Origin: Pogostemon cablin | Lineage: Eukaryota; Streptophyta; Magnoliopsida; Lamiales; Lamiaceae | Length of the DNA: 64,000 nucleotides | Direction of reading: 5' to 3' | Assembly: GCA_023678885.1 (NCBI GenBank) | Contig: CM042979.1 | Location: forward strand, 25,286,981 to 25,350,980 | Shown: one piece after another, positions 1-11,013 of the stretch | How the letters are laid out: each line of letters opens with the position of its first letter | Position numbering within the stretch: position 1 is the first letter of the stretch | Program-made: the position numbers and the translations under genes | The notes under the pieces: generated by a model | Told to the model about the DNA's origin: nothing | Databases searched by the model: none | The model's input: only the letters and a program-made list of their open reading frames with translations

Positions 1-674
1 TTAACATAAATACTATCAGCGACACGCCGTTCAACCAAGGCATATCGGTTGAACAATGGTCGAATAAGAAGCTACTGGACGAACAAACTCTCTGGACAAT
101 TTTAGCATTCTGTTCGACTAAATTGCTCTTGCTTGACCACATTTATATTTGGTCGAGCAAGCCCTTCAAGTCGAACGAGCTCACTGGATGATTTTGGCAT
201 TCTATTTGACCTCTTCTCTTCTGCTCGACCAAGCTGATGTTGGTCGAGCAGAATATCCAAGTCGAGCTACTTTTCTGGATGGGTTTGGTAATCGGCTCGA
301 CTTATCACCCTCTGTTCGACCATACTGATGAGGTCGAACAGGCTATTCTTGGTCGAACACCACTCAAATTTTGCCTCTAAAATCGTGTCTTCCAATACAT
401 AGTCAAACAACCATGTATCGTACTTCCAATTCAGAGCTCTACTCGAACACAGAAAAAATACACAAGTTAGACATGCGTTTTTCAGCATCCTTGCACAAAT
501 TGCATCCTTTCTCCAACTTGGCACTTTTGATCCCTTTTTCCACCTAAAACACCTCAAGTGCACCTTTTTCTCACATATATTGAATATAAGACACTTGTGC
601 TAATATATGACAACAATATCAATCAAAAAGGTGTTAAATTGGATACTAAAACACGTTTATTTTCACTCTCATCA
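1..674 (-). repeat. LTR of Ty3-type element G (left copy, cut by window edge)
   Basis: The right end reads ACTCTCATCA and is followed at once by ATCCCCCAAACTTA, the complement of a polypurine tract. On the minus strand this is therefore the 3' LTR, starting TGATGAGAGTG. The U3 end (about 540-674) resembles the LTR start of element T at 28415, with shared words such as GGTGTTxAATTGGA and AAAACAC. Positions 17-360 carry a hairpin array. The U5 end lies outside the window. No ORF here looks like a gene. Confidence 0.75.
17..360. repeat. TCGACC/GGTCGA hairpin array, G left copy
   Basis: Inverted pairs with short loops recur. TGCTCGACCAA pairs with TTGGTCGAGCA around a 7-base loop (about 218-247). 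CTGTTCGACC pairs with GGTCGAACAG (about 311-340). A third, TTGCTTGACCA with TGGTCGAGCAA, lies near 127-160. The same block is repeated at 907-1250 with an offset of 890 bases. Confidence 0.8.
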
Positions 675-890
675 ATCCCCCAAACTTACCCATTGCTCGT
701 CCTGAGGCAACAAAATAAAAATAAAGAGAGAGAGAGTAAGAAAATTAGTGGAGAAACAAGGACTATAACTCATACAATATTCAAAATACAATTGTCCTCA
801 ACATAGGTCATGTAACTCTCATTGCATGTAATAATCAATACATAGCATACAAGTTAAGACAATCACCACCCATTCAAATGCTCCATTGAC
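675..890 (-). other. Polypurine tract and short 3' internal remnant of G
   Basis: Minus-strand polypurine tract at 675-690, preceded on the minus strand by a GAGGACGAGCAA-like block that also precedes the tract in elements B and T. Only about 200 bases of internal sequence remain between the two LTR copies, so nearly all of G, including its primer site and genes, has been deleted. No coding potential seen. Confidence 0.6.
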
Positions 891-1456
891 ATGTTCTCAC
901 GGGAAGCAGCGATACGCCGTTCGACCAAGGCATACTAGTCGAACAATGGTCGAACAAGAAGCTACTGGTCGAGCAAACTCTCTGGACAATTTTGGCATTC
1001 TGTTTGACCAAACTGCTCTTGCTCGACCACATTGATGTTTGGTCGAGCAAGCCCTTCAAGTCGAATGAGCTCACTGGATGATTTTGGCATTCTATTCGAC
1101 CTCGTCTCTTCTGCTCGACCAAGCCGATGTTGGTCGAGCAACACCTCCAAGTCAAGCTACTTTTTTGGATGGGTTTCGGCAATCTGCTCGACTTGTCACC
1201 CTCTGTTCAACCACACTGATGAGGTCGAACAAGTTATTCTTGGTCAAACAACACTCTAATTTTACCTTCAAAATCGTGTCTTCCAATTCCGAGCCTTTTT
1301 CACCTGTTTTTCTATACAAATATGCTCAAATAGCCCTTGTACCCTCTTATTCGTGGCTTCCTCATAAACGTACCAGTTTGTCTCAATAAAAGACCAAATA
1401 GTACTCTATTTCCACGCAAATCAGAGCCCAAAACATGTGAATTTACACTCTCATCA
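891..1456 (-). repeat. Second LTR copy of G, truncated
   Basis: Positions 907-1290 repeat 17-400, and the copy ends TTTACACTCTCATCA at 1456. The part beyond the hairpin array differs from the left copy, so these may be two related subfamilies rather than one element. The R-U5 side is missing where it abuts the internal remnant. Hairpins are again visible: CTCGACC...GGTCGAG pairs at about 1020-1050 and 1114-1141. Confidence 0.6.
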
Positions 1457-2880
1457 GAAGGGCTATTTTGTCGAGCTCCTCAGGTTCACGTTACTGAAAA
1501 TGTTGCTTATCCCAAATCGAGAAGTTGAAGGAATAAGAGAAAGCAAGAAAATTCAGCATCGGTGAACCAAGTGAAGGGAAAGGGTGGTGCGGTCAAGAAG
1601 CCTAAAGGCAAGTAATTCAAATGTAAGCAGCCGGGACAACTACAAGGCAGACTGCCCTGATCTGAAGGGGAATAGAAATGGTATGTCTTATTTACTAGTT
1701 ATTGAATCATGTTTAGTGGCTGTATCTGCTGACACTTGGTGCGTAGATACGGGAGCCACTGACCATGTCTGCAATTCTTTTCAGGGGTTCCACCAAACCT
1801 AACATCTTAGTGATGGGGAGATTTCCATACTCATGGGGAATGCTACAAGAGTTGCGGCTGTTGCAGTGGGAGACATTTATTTATTTTTCAATAAGAATAA
1901 AACTCTGGTTTTAAGGAATTATCTTTGTGTACCTTATTTTAGAAAGATTTTAATTTCGGTTTATAAATTGTTTATGGATGGATATTCTGTTCCTTTTAAT
2001 GAAAAGATTATTTTAAGAAAAAATAGAATTATTATCTGTCATGGTGCATTGATAGATAATTTGTATACTCTTAAACTAATTTCTCCCATAGTGCAACAAA
2101 TTTAATTGAATGATACATCTAGTAATAAGAGAAAAGAACCTTCAAAAATGAACCAAACATATCTTTTGCATCTAAGACTAAGTCATATTAACTTGAGTAG
2201 GATTCAGAGATTGATAGCTGATGGGCCTCTAAATTCAATAGTAGTGGAAAATTTTTCAACTTGCGAATCCTGTTTAGAAGGAAAAATGACCAAAAGACCT
2301 TTTAAGGCAAAGGGATACAGAGCCAAGGATCTGTCCAGGCAAGAGGTGATTATAAATATTTCGTCACTTTCATTGACAATTATTCTAGATATGGGTTTAT
2401 TTATTTGATGCGCCGCAAGTCTTAATGCTTTGACAAATTCAAAGAGTACAAGGCTGATGTGGAAAAGCAACTTGGAAAATGTATCAAGACACTACGATCT
2501 GATCATAGTTGCGAATACCTCTTGGGAGAGTTTAGGAATTATTTATCAGAGGAAGGGATTGAATCCCAATTATTTGCACCGGGCACACCTCAACAGAATG
2601 GTGTAGCAGAAAGAAGGAATAGGATGCTTACAGAAATGGAAATATCAATGATGAGCTATTCGGAATTACCAAATTCATTTTGGGGATATGCCTAGAAACA
2701 GCGATTTACATTCTTAATTTAGTACCTTCTAAATTAGTAGCCTCTGCACCTACTGAACTGTGGACCGGGCGCAAGCCTAGTCTGAAACAAATTCGGATTT
2801 GGAGTGCTCCGGCACATGTGTTAAAGACATATACTAATAAGTTTGAATTGCATACTGAACTTGGTTTTAATTTTGGTTAA
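1457..2880 (+). pseudogene. Ty1/copia gag-pro-integrase remnant (element H)
   Basis: A broken copia polyprotein. Remains of a gag zinc-knuckle area lie around 1560-1670. The aspartic protease motif WCVDTGATDHVC is at about 1737-1772. The GAG-pre-integrase region (HLRLSH...CESCLEGKM) lies at about 2163-2290. The integrase core follows, with LRSDHSCEY at about 2490-2516 and GTPQQNGVAERRNR near 2580-2625. Frame changes at about 1600, 1803, 2106, 2409 and 2693 disrupt it, and the segment that should hold the first catalytic aspartate is deleted near 2320-2340. RT and RNase H are absent: the sequence ends against the LTR of element F. It is related to copia element C: the stretch before 2105 matches about 23160-23240. 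LTRs of H were not identified. Confidence 0.85.
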
Positions 2881-2884
2881 ATTT

Positions 2885-4717
2885 ATTTAGAATAAGTGTA
2901 CTATCGTGTGTAGCACGTAAGCGACCAAGTGCAAAATTTATATAATATTGAACCCAAGAGCAAAAATGGGTTGCCATATTTGAGAAGTGTTTCACTCTAG
3001 AAGGACTAATCGAATAAGGAATGGGGGTTGATTTATACTACAAACTAACAACTAGGAAAGCAATTAAAGATAGAACATGTACAAATGAGATGGATGATAG
3101 GTGAAGGTGAACAATCTAAGAAGTATGTCAATAAGTCAATTTTATTAAAAGTAAAGTGAAAATAAGAAAGGGGAGAGAAAAGGGGATACAAGATGTTTAA
3201 CAATCTAAGAAGTATGTAAGGCAAGCAACATTCATGGTTAGGTATATATAGACTCTCACACACACATGCATTGATGATTTTCATGTTATAATATTAAGGG
3301 CAATCACTTTTGTACTCCTAACCCCTATGGCCAAGGTAGTTAGATTCTCAACTATTTTACAAGTTTAAATCTCCTAGGATTGTTTCTTACTCTAAATTCC
3401 TATGAAGGTACTATGATCATAAGTTGGGTTCCCCTCACTAGTTCATCACTAATGTCCTATCATGAGGTTCTAAGCACTTGAAGGGTATGGCTTACCTCTC
3501 CTCATACTAACTAAGTCATCTCATGCAATCAATGATTTAATTAAACCACTATACATAATATTGGAATGGTCATCCTAACACTATGAATAGAGAATTTAAC
3601 CACACAAATCATACATAAAATGAGAATAAGCATTCATGATAGAAAATATTCATAACAATCAATTCATCAAACATGTGGTGTGCAAAATCTACATAATACC
3701 TAACCAATCATATTGCAAGCCTCACATGAGAACTTGCCACTACATATCATGATTAAATCAATACAATCCATGGCATGCTCCAATTGAGCCAAATAATGAA
3801 GAAAATAACAAAATAAAGGTAAGTTGGCTCCCCTTTGACGTGAACTTCCTCCTCCTTGATCATGCTAAAATCTTCAACCAATGATGAATTCCTCTTCTTA
3901 GATTGGTGGATGGATGGATTAATGGATGGATTTGAGGAGATCAAGTGGATTGGATGGATGAGGTGAAGGGTGGAAGAGATGAAGATGAATGTGTGCGATT
4001 TAGGTATCTAGTGTGTATGGAAATTGATCCAAAAATGATTCCTCTCATAATTTGTGGTTAAACATGTATTTATACCCCATGGAAGTTTCTAGAACACGTG
4101 AAAATTACAAAACTGACTTTTGTCAGAACACAGGTCTTGTGCAGAACACAGTTATGGGGGTGGGCGTGTAGGTGTTTCGGATGACAGTACACGGTCATCT
4201 CTAACATGGGCGTGTTCAGAACACTGGTCATGTAGGTGCAACGCGTGCAGCGCAGTCTCACCGTTTGCGCATAACTTTCACATCCGATCTCCGATTTGAG
4301 TGATTCTTGCGCTCACGCGACCCTGTCTTCTGTGGCTTTCCAATAATTTATCACACATCCAGTTTTGACCTCCATATGAATATAAAAAAATTACACAAGT
4401 TGAATGTGCATTTTTCAGCTTTTCTTTGGCTCGTTCTCTCCCGTTTCAACTCCGAATTGAGCTCTGTTTTTCCCACATCTTCTTTATCGTGTCTAGAATC
4501 CATTTTTACCTTAAAATCACATAAATTACACCAAAGTTCCAATTCTATAAATATTTATAAATATTGCACAATTAAGGCACTTAATCATGAAAATCACACA
4601 TTTATCATTTCAAAGCGCACATCTCCATATCTTCATATAACACCACCAAATGATATGCAAAATGAATAAAAACACATAATAATAACACTAAAATTTAGGT
4701 GAAAACGACACCGATCA
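2885..4717 (-). repeat. 3' LTR of gag-only Ty3-type element F
   Basis: The right end ...CACCGATCA at 4717 abuts a minus-strand polypurine tract (AACCCCCAAACTTAA), so this is a 3' LTR. The left end is uncertain, about 2875-2890, where copia sequence stops. GCGACCAAGTG near 2920 resembles the U5 end of element A (about 16350). U3 contains a word cluster (GAACAC/GTGTTC, about 4118-4220) and the shared LTR module (4250-4341). No gene is visible in this stretch. Confidence 0.7.
4250..4341 (-). other. Shared LTR module, copy in F
   Basis: Read on the minus strand it starts GGAAAGCCACAGAAGACAGG, continues through TCACTCAAATCGGAGATCGG and AAGTTATGCGC, and ends ACGGTGAGACTGCGC. This is the closest Ty3 match to the copia C LTR copies at 20128-20222 and 59692-59775. 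Confidence 0.8.
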
Positions 4718-6941
4718 AACCCCCAAACTTAAAGTGTTGTTAGTCATCAAGCAACGAAAATGAAAAAATGAGAGGGGGAATTTTCACCTAGAAAAAGACC
4801 TAAAAAACATAAGCAATAACACATCATAAGTAACAAGGACTACAAATCATATCAAGTCACACTACAACATTAAAATCATGATATAAAAAAATTAACAAGT
4901 TCAAGTCTAAGATAATTAAGAGTAATAAAGTCCCTTCCGGTCCAAACCTCACGTCGGATATCAAAATTCACTAAACACTCTGTGAAGTAGGGTAATTTTC
5001 ACTCATCAATCGATTGAACCCGACGCACCATAGACTTGCTCACGGACTACATTCACAAGCCTCTAAGGCTTCAACTAATGATCAAAAAGGACTTTTACTT
5101 TTAGATGTAACGATAGGCTCTTTGGTAATGTTAGGGAGAATATGGATAAGAGTGACTATTCAAGTGTAGATAATCGAAGAGATGATCAGCTTCTTCAACT
5201 TCTTCACATTTCTATCTTCCTTTATTTTCTTCTCTAATCACAAGCACTAATCATTATCATTCTTTTGGTTTCTTGAGCTTCTTTTGATTTTATGCTACCT
5301 TCCTTTGACTTGGTATTTTCTTGAGCATATTTTTATTATTTTTGCTCCATTTTCTTGTGTTGAGGTTGCATGTACATTTTGCTTGAGCTCTTTTCATCCT
5401 TTTCTTGCTTGTTTACCTTTTCCTTCTTTCTTTTGCACAATTTCACCATCAAACCTTGCATACCATGATCTCCTCAATCACCCACACAAAGGTTATATAT
5501 GTAAGGCTTGAGTGGGTAATCATGGCTTGTATTGTGCTTATATCACAAGAAATAGGCATAAAGGCTCAAAGTGGCTAACTATAGATGATGTAAAAGAGTA
5601 AGGAAATATATGGCAATGACTTTAAAGTAACAAGGATGGCCTAAGATCATCTCACTAACCTCCACCAATCGGGCTCATTCCCGTAGTCCATAAGCAAGTT
5701 CTAGTTTACCAAGACTCAATCGATCCACTCATAAAGAAATTAATCATGGATGCAAGGTTAAGGCTCAAATGCTCACAAGCTTTTTCTCGAACCTTTAGGA
5801 ACCTATTGCACCTCAATTCATCTCAAAATTGAACAAGTTAAATAGAACATGTCACAATTTTAAATAGTAAAGATTTTCAACACAATTCGCCATTACTTAT
5901 CGCAAACAACATGCCATTACTCACATTCAAAAATGACTCACAACAACCCAAAACATACCACCAAGCAACCCTATACAAGAATTAAAAAAATCAAACAAAA
6001 CACATAAGAAAATACTCACCAAGAAAGAAACAACACAAAAACACATAACATGCAAAAATGAAAATTCCATCCATCAAAAGAAAATAAAGCATGTATCCTC
6101 AATCATCCAATAACATGTAAGCTCAAGATTTTGCCACCTTATTCAAAAATAAGAAAAATAAAGCAAGTAAAATACCTTCATAAAGCAAGTAAACCTCTCA
6201 AGTACATAACACATAAAGTTGCATACTAATCCAAACAATTCAAATCAAATCAAGTATATGCTAAGCAAATAGAAATGATGAGTATTCAAGTAAACTCCCT
6301 GAAAAGACATTTGGTAATGGAAATGGTTGGCACGAGCTTCCGAATTGTATGCACAACGAATCTCAACATTGATTTCCGGGCTCAATTCATGCTTCCACTA
6401 CACTTCCTTTGTGCTCAACAACTCATCAAAACCATTAGCACAACAATTACTAGCAAATAATGAACTCGCATGCACTTCAACACAACCAAACGATCCAAAA
6501 TCATACCAATACTCATGAGAAAATTTTGAAAATTTATTCAATTTTACAAGAAGACCTCTCAATCATCATAATAAGCACACTCAATTGGTGAGTCACACCA
6601 CGCACTATCCCCCCAAACTTAAATCGAAACAAGTTGAGAATTAAGTTTGCAAAATATGGTGGGACTTACCCTCGCAGTTTCCAACAATGAGCATCTTGTA
6701 GAGAAGTATATGCGTCACAACAATTCAAGGTATGTCCACCACGCTCTATCCCCCCAAACTTAAAGTGAAACAAGAGTTAAACTTTAAGTTTGTAAGAATT
6801 GGTGAGACATACCTTCACACTTCAAATCAAGCACTTCTCGTATTTCCAATATGCATTCTCCTCATGAGCCAAATCAACCTACAAACCAAAAATACCAGAA
6901 AACTAAATCAAAGCAAATAAATGAAAGCATTAAAATAAACG
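4718..6941 (-). other. F 3' internal region, non-coding
   Basis: Starts with the polypurine tract at 4718-4733. No plausible protein is encoded on either strand; the open frames are short and T- or A-rich. It corresponds to the region between the last ORF and the 3' LTR of Athila elements A and B. It shares with them, in the same order, GATGGCCTAAGATCAT (about 5634) and GCAAGTTCTAG (about 5692). It ends with two hairpin/polypurine units (6593-6830) next to the end of the gag-like ORF. Confidence 0.6.
6593..6830 (-). repeat. Two tandem hairpin-polypurine units downstream of F ORF
   Basis: Two units of about 140 bases. Each contains CCCCCCAAACTTAAA (6609 and 6750) with a partner TTAAGTTT about 25-30 bases away (6641 and 6784), giving AAACTTAA/TTAAGTTT stems next to the purine tract. 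Element A has one such unit at 10024-10065 and element B one at 37551-37590. Confidence 0.7.
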
Positions 6942-6957
6942 ATGGGTTGCCTCCCAT
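6942..6957 (-). other. Post-ORF hairpin ATGGG-AGGCAA-CCCAT (F)
   Basis: On the minus strand a 5-bp stem encloses the loop AGGCAA and is preceded by TTAAACTTAGCGC. The same loop and context occur after the last ORF of A (10155-10170), and a variant occurs in T (31343-31360). Confidence 0.65.
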
Positions 6958-7040
6958 GTAGCGCTAAGTTTAACGTCTTCAAGCCGGACATATTATGGAG
7001 AACTCATCGGAGTAGACAAGGATATCGTTCGTTCTTATCA

Positions 7041-7182
7041 TCAAATTTTAATCTTTGTGCTTCTTCCTCTATTAGGTATTTGTGGCAAGTAACAACCATA
7101 GTAGCATCCTTTGAGATTGGCTTTAAAATTTTCACTTTTTTGAGCTTGCATTCCATTGACCTTTCCTTCTGTGATACCGTCA
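7041..7182 (-). pseudogene. C-terminal tail of F gag-like ORF
   Basis: Reads ...KVNGMQAQKSENFKANLKGC... on the minus strand to a stop at 7041-7043. It is followed by the same motif (GCGCT...TGGGAGGCAACCCA) that follows the gag-like ORF of T. I read it as the 3' end of the ORF whose upstream part is at 18059-18946, separated by insertion of element A. The joining point was not recovered. Confidence 0.45.
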
Positions 7183-8303
7183 ATAATTATTATGCAGAAA
7201 TAAAGAATCCTATTAGCTATCAATCAGTGATACCGTCAAGAATAATTAAAGGAATCAAAACTCAAAAACACAATAATATGAAGTCTCAAAATATCCTCTT
7301 CAATAAGGAAATAAACAATCTGCAGAATAATCAATCCAAGACTAGGGCAAAATCAAATCACATAGTCAATACTGTATTAAGCCCTAACATTACCAACAAA
7401 TAAGCTTAGCCCATGGATTTATGGGAGCAAATCACAAAGATGTAATAAACCCTAATCATTGTGCTAAAATAACAAAAATAAATAATTAAAAATAAAGAAC
7501 CCTTTTGGAGGACTCCGTCTCTTTAATCTTTATCTCCGTCGAAATCTCCGTCTCCAGTGGGTAGATGATGGAAGATGGGTGAAGGGTAGAATTAAGGCAA
7601 GAAGAGGCGTGATATTGGGGAGCGCTGCTGCGTGTATATGATTTCTCCTGTATTTTGGCGTAAATCCTACTATGTATACTTGAATGGGGAGATAAGCAGT
7701 AAAGGGGTCCTCCCTTAATGGGCTGATGGGCTGATGATGTGGAATTCAATGCTATAGAATGAGATAAAGGTCTCCACATGCTATGGGATCTAAATTTAAT
7801 CTCTGGCCCACTAACTCTTGTTTTCAATGGCCTTTTATGCATAGTACCCACTACCAAACTTAATTTGACAAGTCAGCAAGGTGATGGTCCCACATATGTA
7901 TTGATGAGCCAATATTTCGTAGTTTTCGAAAATCCTGACGGGAGCTGCGCGACTCCATCGTTTTGAGCATAACTTCTTCATCTGACCTCCGTTTGAAATG
8001 ATTTTTGCGCTCACGCGTTCCTCTCTTCCATCGCTTTCCAACTATATATCACAAGACTGATTCGGACCTCCACGCAATTCCAGAAAAATTATGGAAAGTG
8101 GTCCTCTGTTTTTGTATAAATTCACCTTTCACCCCAACTTTATATTTTTATCAATTTTCCTATCAAAACACAACAAAATACCTCTCAAGCACCTTTTTAG
8201 TCAATAATAATTAGAAGAATAATATTTGTGCTGATAATAGCAAATATACATTCAAAGAGGTATCAAATTAGACCCAAAAGTACATAAATTTCCACTCTCA
8301 TCA
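7183..8303 (-). repeat. 3' LTR of A, U5 side missing
   Basis: Positions 7183-8303 match 16936-18058 closely, with scattered single-base differences. The right end ACTCTCATCA at 8303 is followed by the polypurine tract. The 600-odd bases corresponding to 16309-16935 are absent; the break follows GATACCGTC (7174-7182), a word repeated inside the LTR at about 7230. Minus-strand frames of 123 codons occur in both LTR copies but resemble nothing and are not called. Confidence 0.85.
7945..8040 (-). other. Shared LTR module, copy in A 3' LTR
   Basis: Minus-strand reading: TTGGAAAGCGATGGAAGAGAGG ... GAAGAAGTTATGCTCAAAAC and ...GTCGCGCAG. It matches the module in F, T and copia C; differences fall mostly in the centre. 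Confidence 0.75.
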
Positions 8304-10023
8304 AACCCCCCAAACTTAAGGTGTTGTTCGTCCTCGAACAACAAAACGACAAACCAAGAGAATAATGAGATGGAAAGTCATGTTCAAATGTAGGGATCGA
8401 ACATCAATTAAGCCTTCAATTGTGTAATTAATCTTAACTTGGTTCACATAACTTCAAATTCAAAAGTATCAATTCATTCAAAACATGCAAGTTAAGACTA
8501 TTACTTCACCAATTCAAGTGCTCAATCCACCTATGCTCACAGGACATATATAGTGTAACTCTCACGCTCATGGTGTATAAAGTGTACACCGCTTTGGGTT
8601 AAATATATTTTTGCTCTCAAATTCAATTCAAGTTCATGCGTAACAATAAGCTTGCCTATTGTCTCAACTCTCCTTTTACTTGTAGCTAGCAAATCATGAA
8701 TCAAAAAAAGGTCTTTTTATTTGGTTGTAACGTAGGCTCTTTGGACAAGGTAGGAAAAATATGGATAAGTGACACAAACTCGGATCAATCAAGTGGTCAT
8801 CTATCACGATCTTTCATTCTTCCTCATCACTTTATTTTTTGTACAACTCCTCCTTAACTCCAAATTATTCATTTCTTTCCTTCAACCACAAGAATGAAAG
8901 AGTATTTTCTTCTTTTCTTTCAGCATCAAGGGTATGTGCACTACCCCACAAATATTTTTTCTTTCTCTCCCTTTATTTTTTCTTGAGCTACCAGTTTCGG
9001 GCACTACCTCTTTTCTTTCTTTTTCTCCCTTTTATTTTTCTTTTCAACTGAATAGGATTTTAATATCCTTTTTCTTCTCCTTACTTCATCATCCTTTTCA
9101 ACTCCAACAAATTCACACTCTTCTTCTAACCTCTTCAACAATTGCTCAATTGATCCAAGTAACACAAGGAAAAATCAAATACTGATTAAGCTCAAAGGGT
9201 TATTCAAAGAATGGATTTTTCAAGGCTCAACGGGTTGACTAAGGATTTAATGAATTCAGGTAAAGTATAGGGAAAAAGATGGGCTAAAAATCAAAGATGG
9301 CCTAATATCATTTTCATAATCCACTATACTATTCTCGAATATTCAAGGAGACTCAAGGCAAGTTCTAGAATACACGCACAAGAACGATACACTCAAGAAA
9401 TAAAAATATCATGCGTCGATGTATCATGGTTTAAAGGCTCAAATCTCACTTGGCTTTTTCATAGAATGAACAAGCACTATTCAAGGCTACGCATACATCA
9501 TAACAAGCACATCAAGAACTTCAAGTACTTAAGAATTAAAGCATGTTTCCCTTATTAATCATAATCAACACCTTAGCATAGGCATGAAAAATAACAACTC
9601 AAAGATCCCCATGAAATTCAGGTCATAGAAATTAAAGCTCATGCTCCTCACTCATAAGAATTCAAAACTCACAGAAATTTTAGAATAAGGAACGAAGTAA
9701 CCTGATTTCAATTTTCTTCAAATTTTGCAAGTTCACTTCCTCACCTTTAATACCTTCTCAATCATAAAAGCTCAACACAAACCATCATCATAGAAGAGAT
9801 AAAAAAAATCAAAGAGACAAAAATCAACGACAGAACACATGGGACACCCAAAAATAAATAAATAATAAAAAAACACACAAGACACCTGGATAGTTGCAAA
9901 AAAAATTCAAAAGATCGAATAAAATTCAAAATTTCTAAAAAAATCAACTTCCAAGCACACAGACACTAAACAATGTAGAGTAAACATACCTGGGTGCGAA
10001 TGGAACAAGGAAAGAACATCACA

Positions 10024-10065
10024 CCCCCCCAAACTTAGATGAAAACGTCAGTTGAATCTAAGTTT
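10024..10065 (-). other. Hairpin plus internal polypurine tract after pol (A)
   Basis: On the minus strand AAACTTAGAT and ATCTAAGTTT form a 10-bp stem whose 3' arm runs into TTTGGGGGGG. Same design as 37551-37590 in B and the two units in F. Confidence 0.7.
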
Positions 10066-10154
10066 AAAAGGATGTTATTACCTTAAGTGTAAGTACGCAC
10101 CTTGAGTATAATTCACCTAGCACAAGACAAACAAACAAACAAAATAATAAAACG

Positions 10155-10170
10155 GTGGGTTGCCTCCCAC
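10155..10170 (-). other. Post-pol hairpin GTGGG-AGGCAA-CCCAC (A)
   Basis: A 5-bp stem with loop AGGCAA, about 50 bases past the pol stop, preceded by GTTAAACAAGAGCG. The outer pair is G-C here and A-T in F. Confidence 0.7.
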
Positions 10171-10218
10171 CAAACGCTCTTGTTTAACATCGAGGAGCTC
10201 GATGGAATGCAGTGTATA

Positions 10219-11013
10219 TCAAGTCAAGAGATCAACAAACAGAACCTCTACTTCACCGTGATGATGATAATACTTTAAGCGATGCCCATTAATCGTGAAG
10301 AAAGCTCCATCGTTCTTCTTGAGTTCAACCATTCCACTTTCATAAACTCGACTAACCTCATATGGACCCATCCACTTTGATTTAAGCTTACCTGCAAAAA
10401 GCCTCAAACGAGAATTAAATAAGAGTACAAAATCTCCCACTTGAAAATTCTTACTTCGAAGTTTTGCATCATGCCATCTCTTGGTCCTTTCTTTATAGAT
10501 GCAGGAATTTTCATACGCCTTCTCTCTAAACTCCTCAAGTTCATTTAATTGTAGAAGGCGACTACTACCCGCTGCTTCAAGATCCAGGTTGATCTTCTTC
10601 ACCGCCCAAAAGGATTTGTGCTGAATTTCCACAGGAAGGTGGCAAGATTTTCCATACACCAATTGGAACGGTGACATGCCTAGAACGGTCTTATACGCAG
10701 TTCTGAATGCCCACAATGCATCATCAAGCTTACTAGCCCAATCCTTGCGGCTAGTACTCACAGTCTTCTCCAGAATCTGCTTGATTTGACGATTAGAAAC
10801 TTCAGCTTGTCCATTCGTCTGCGGATGATAGGGTGTGGATACTCTATGTTTCACTCCATAAGATTTGAGAAGATTCTCCATTAGCTTATTGAGAAAATGA
10901 GTTCCCCCATCACTAATGAGAATTCTCGGCACTCCAAAATGTGAAAATATGTGCTTCCTCAAGAACGCAATGACCGTTCTTGCATCACTCAACTTGGTTG
11001 GAATTGCTTCCAC
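10219..11013 (-). pseudogene. Integrase catalytic and C-terminal part, element A pol
   Basis: Continues the pol frame after the TAG stop at 11014-11016. It carries integrase core features: FGVPRILISDGGTHF with the second catalytic aspartate, then YHPQTNGQAEVSNRQIK with the glutamate. The C-terminal domain contains LLFNSRLRLFAGKLKSKWMG. It ends ...INGHRLKYY...VEVLFVDLLT. There is no chromodomain, as expected for Athila. In the intact enzyme this domain inserts the element cDNA into the host genome. It is intact over 264 residues but cut off from the rest by the stop. Confidence 0.9.

Larger units (their letters stand above)
8304..10218 (-). other. A 3' internal region, non-coding
   Basis: Polypurine tract at 8304-8319 (complement of CTTAAGTTTGGGGGG), next to an AGGACGAACAACA block. 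About 1.9 kb separates the pol stop from the 3' LTR. Athila elements often carry an env-position ORF here, but none is recognisable. Conserved blocks shared with B, F and T include GATGGCCTAATATCAT (about 9294), GCAAGTTCTAGAA (about 9359) and GGCTCAACGGG (about 9221). GAGCTACCAGTTTCGGGCAC at about 8985-9004 is the complement of a motif found in B near 41331. Confidence 0.65.

Noticed and set aside
17..360. Possible CRISPR-like array of short palindromic repeats
   Set aside because: The DNA is plant nuclear; the repeats are imperfect, on both strands, unevenly spaced and part of retrotransposon LTRs.
6608..6625. Telomere-like CCCCCAAACTTA repeats
   Set aside because: Not the plant CCCTAAA unit and not in tandem; they are complements of polypurine tracts.
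7486..7857. 123-codon minus-strand frame, also at 17241-17612
   Set aside because: It is inside both A LTRs, so conservation reflects LTR identity; no recognisable domain.
8830..9185. T-rich hydrophobic frames on the plus strand
   Set aside because: Phe/Leu/Ser-rich low-complexity translation of pyrimidine runs in the non-coding 3' domain of A.
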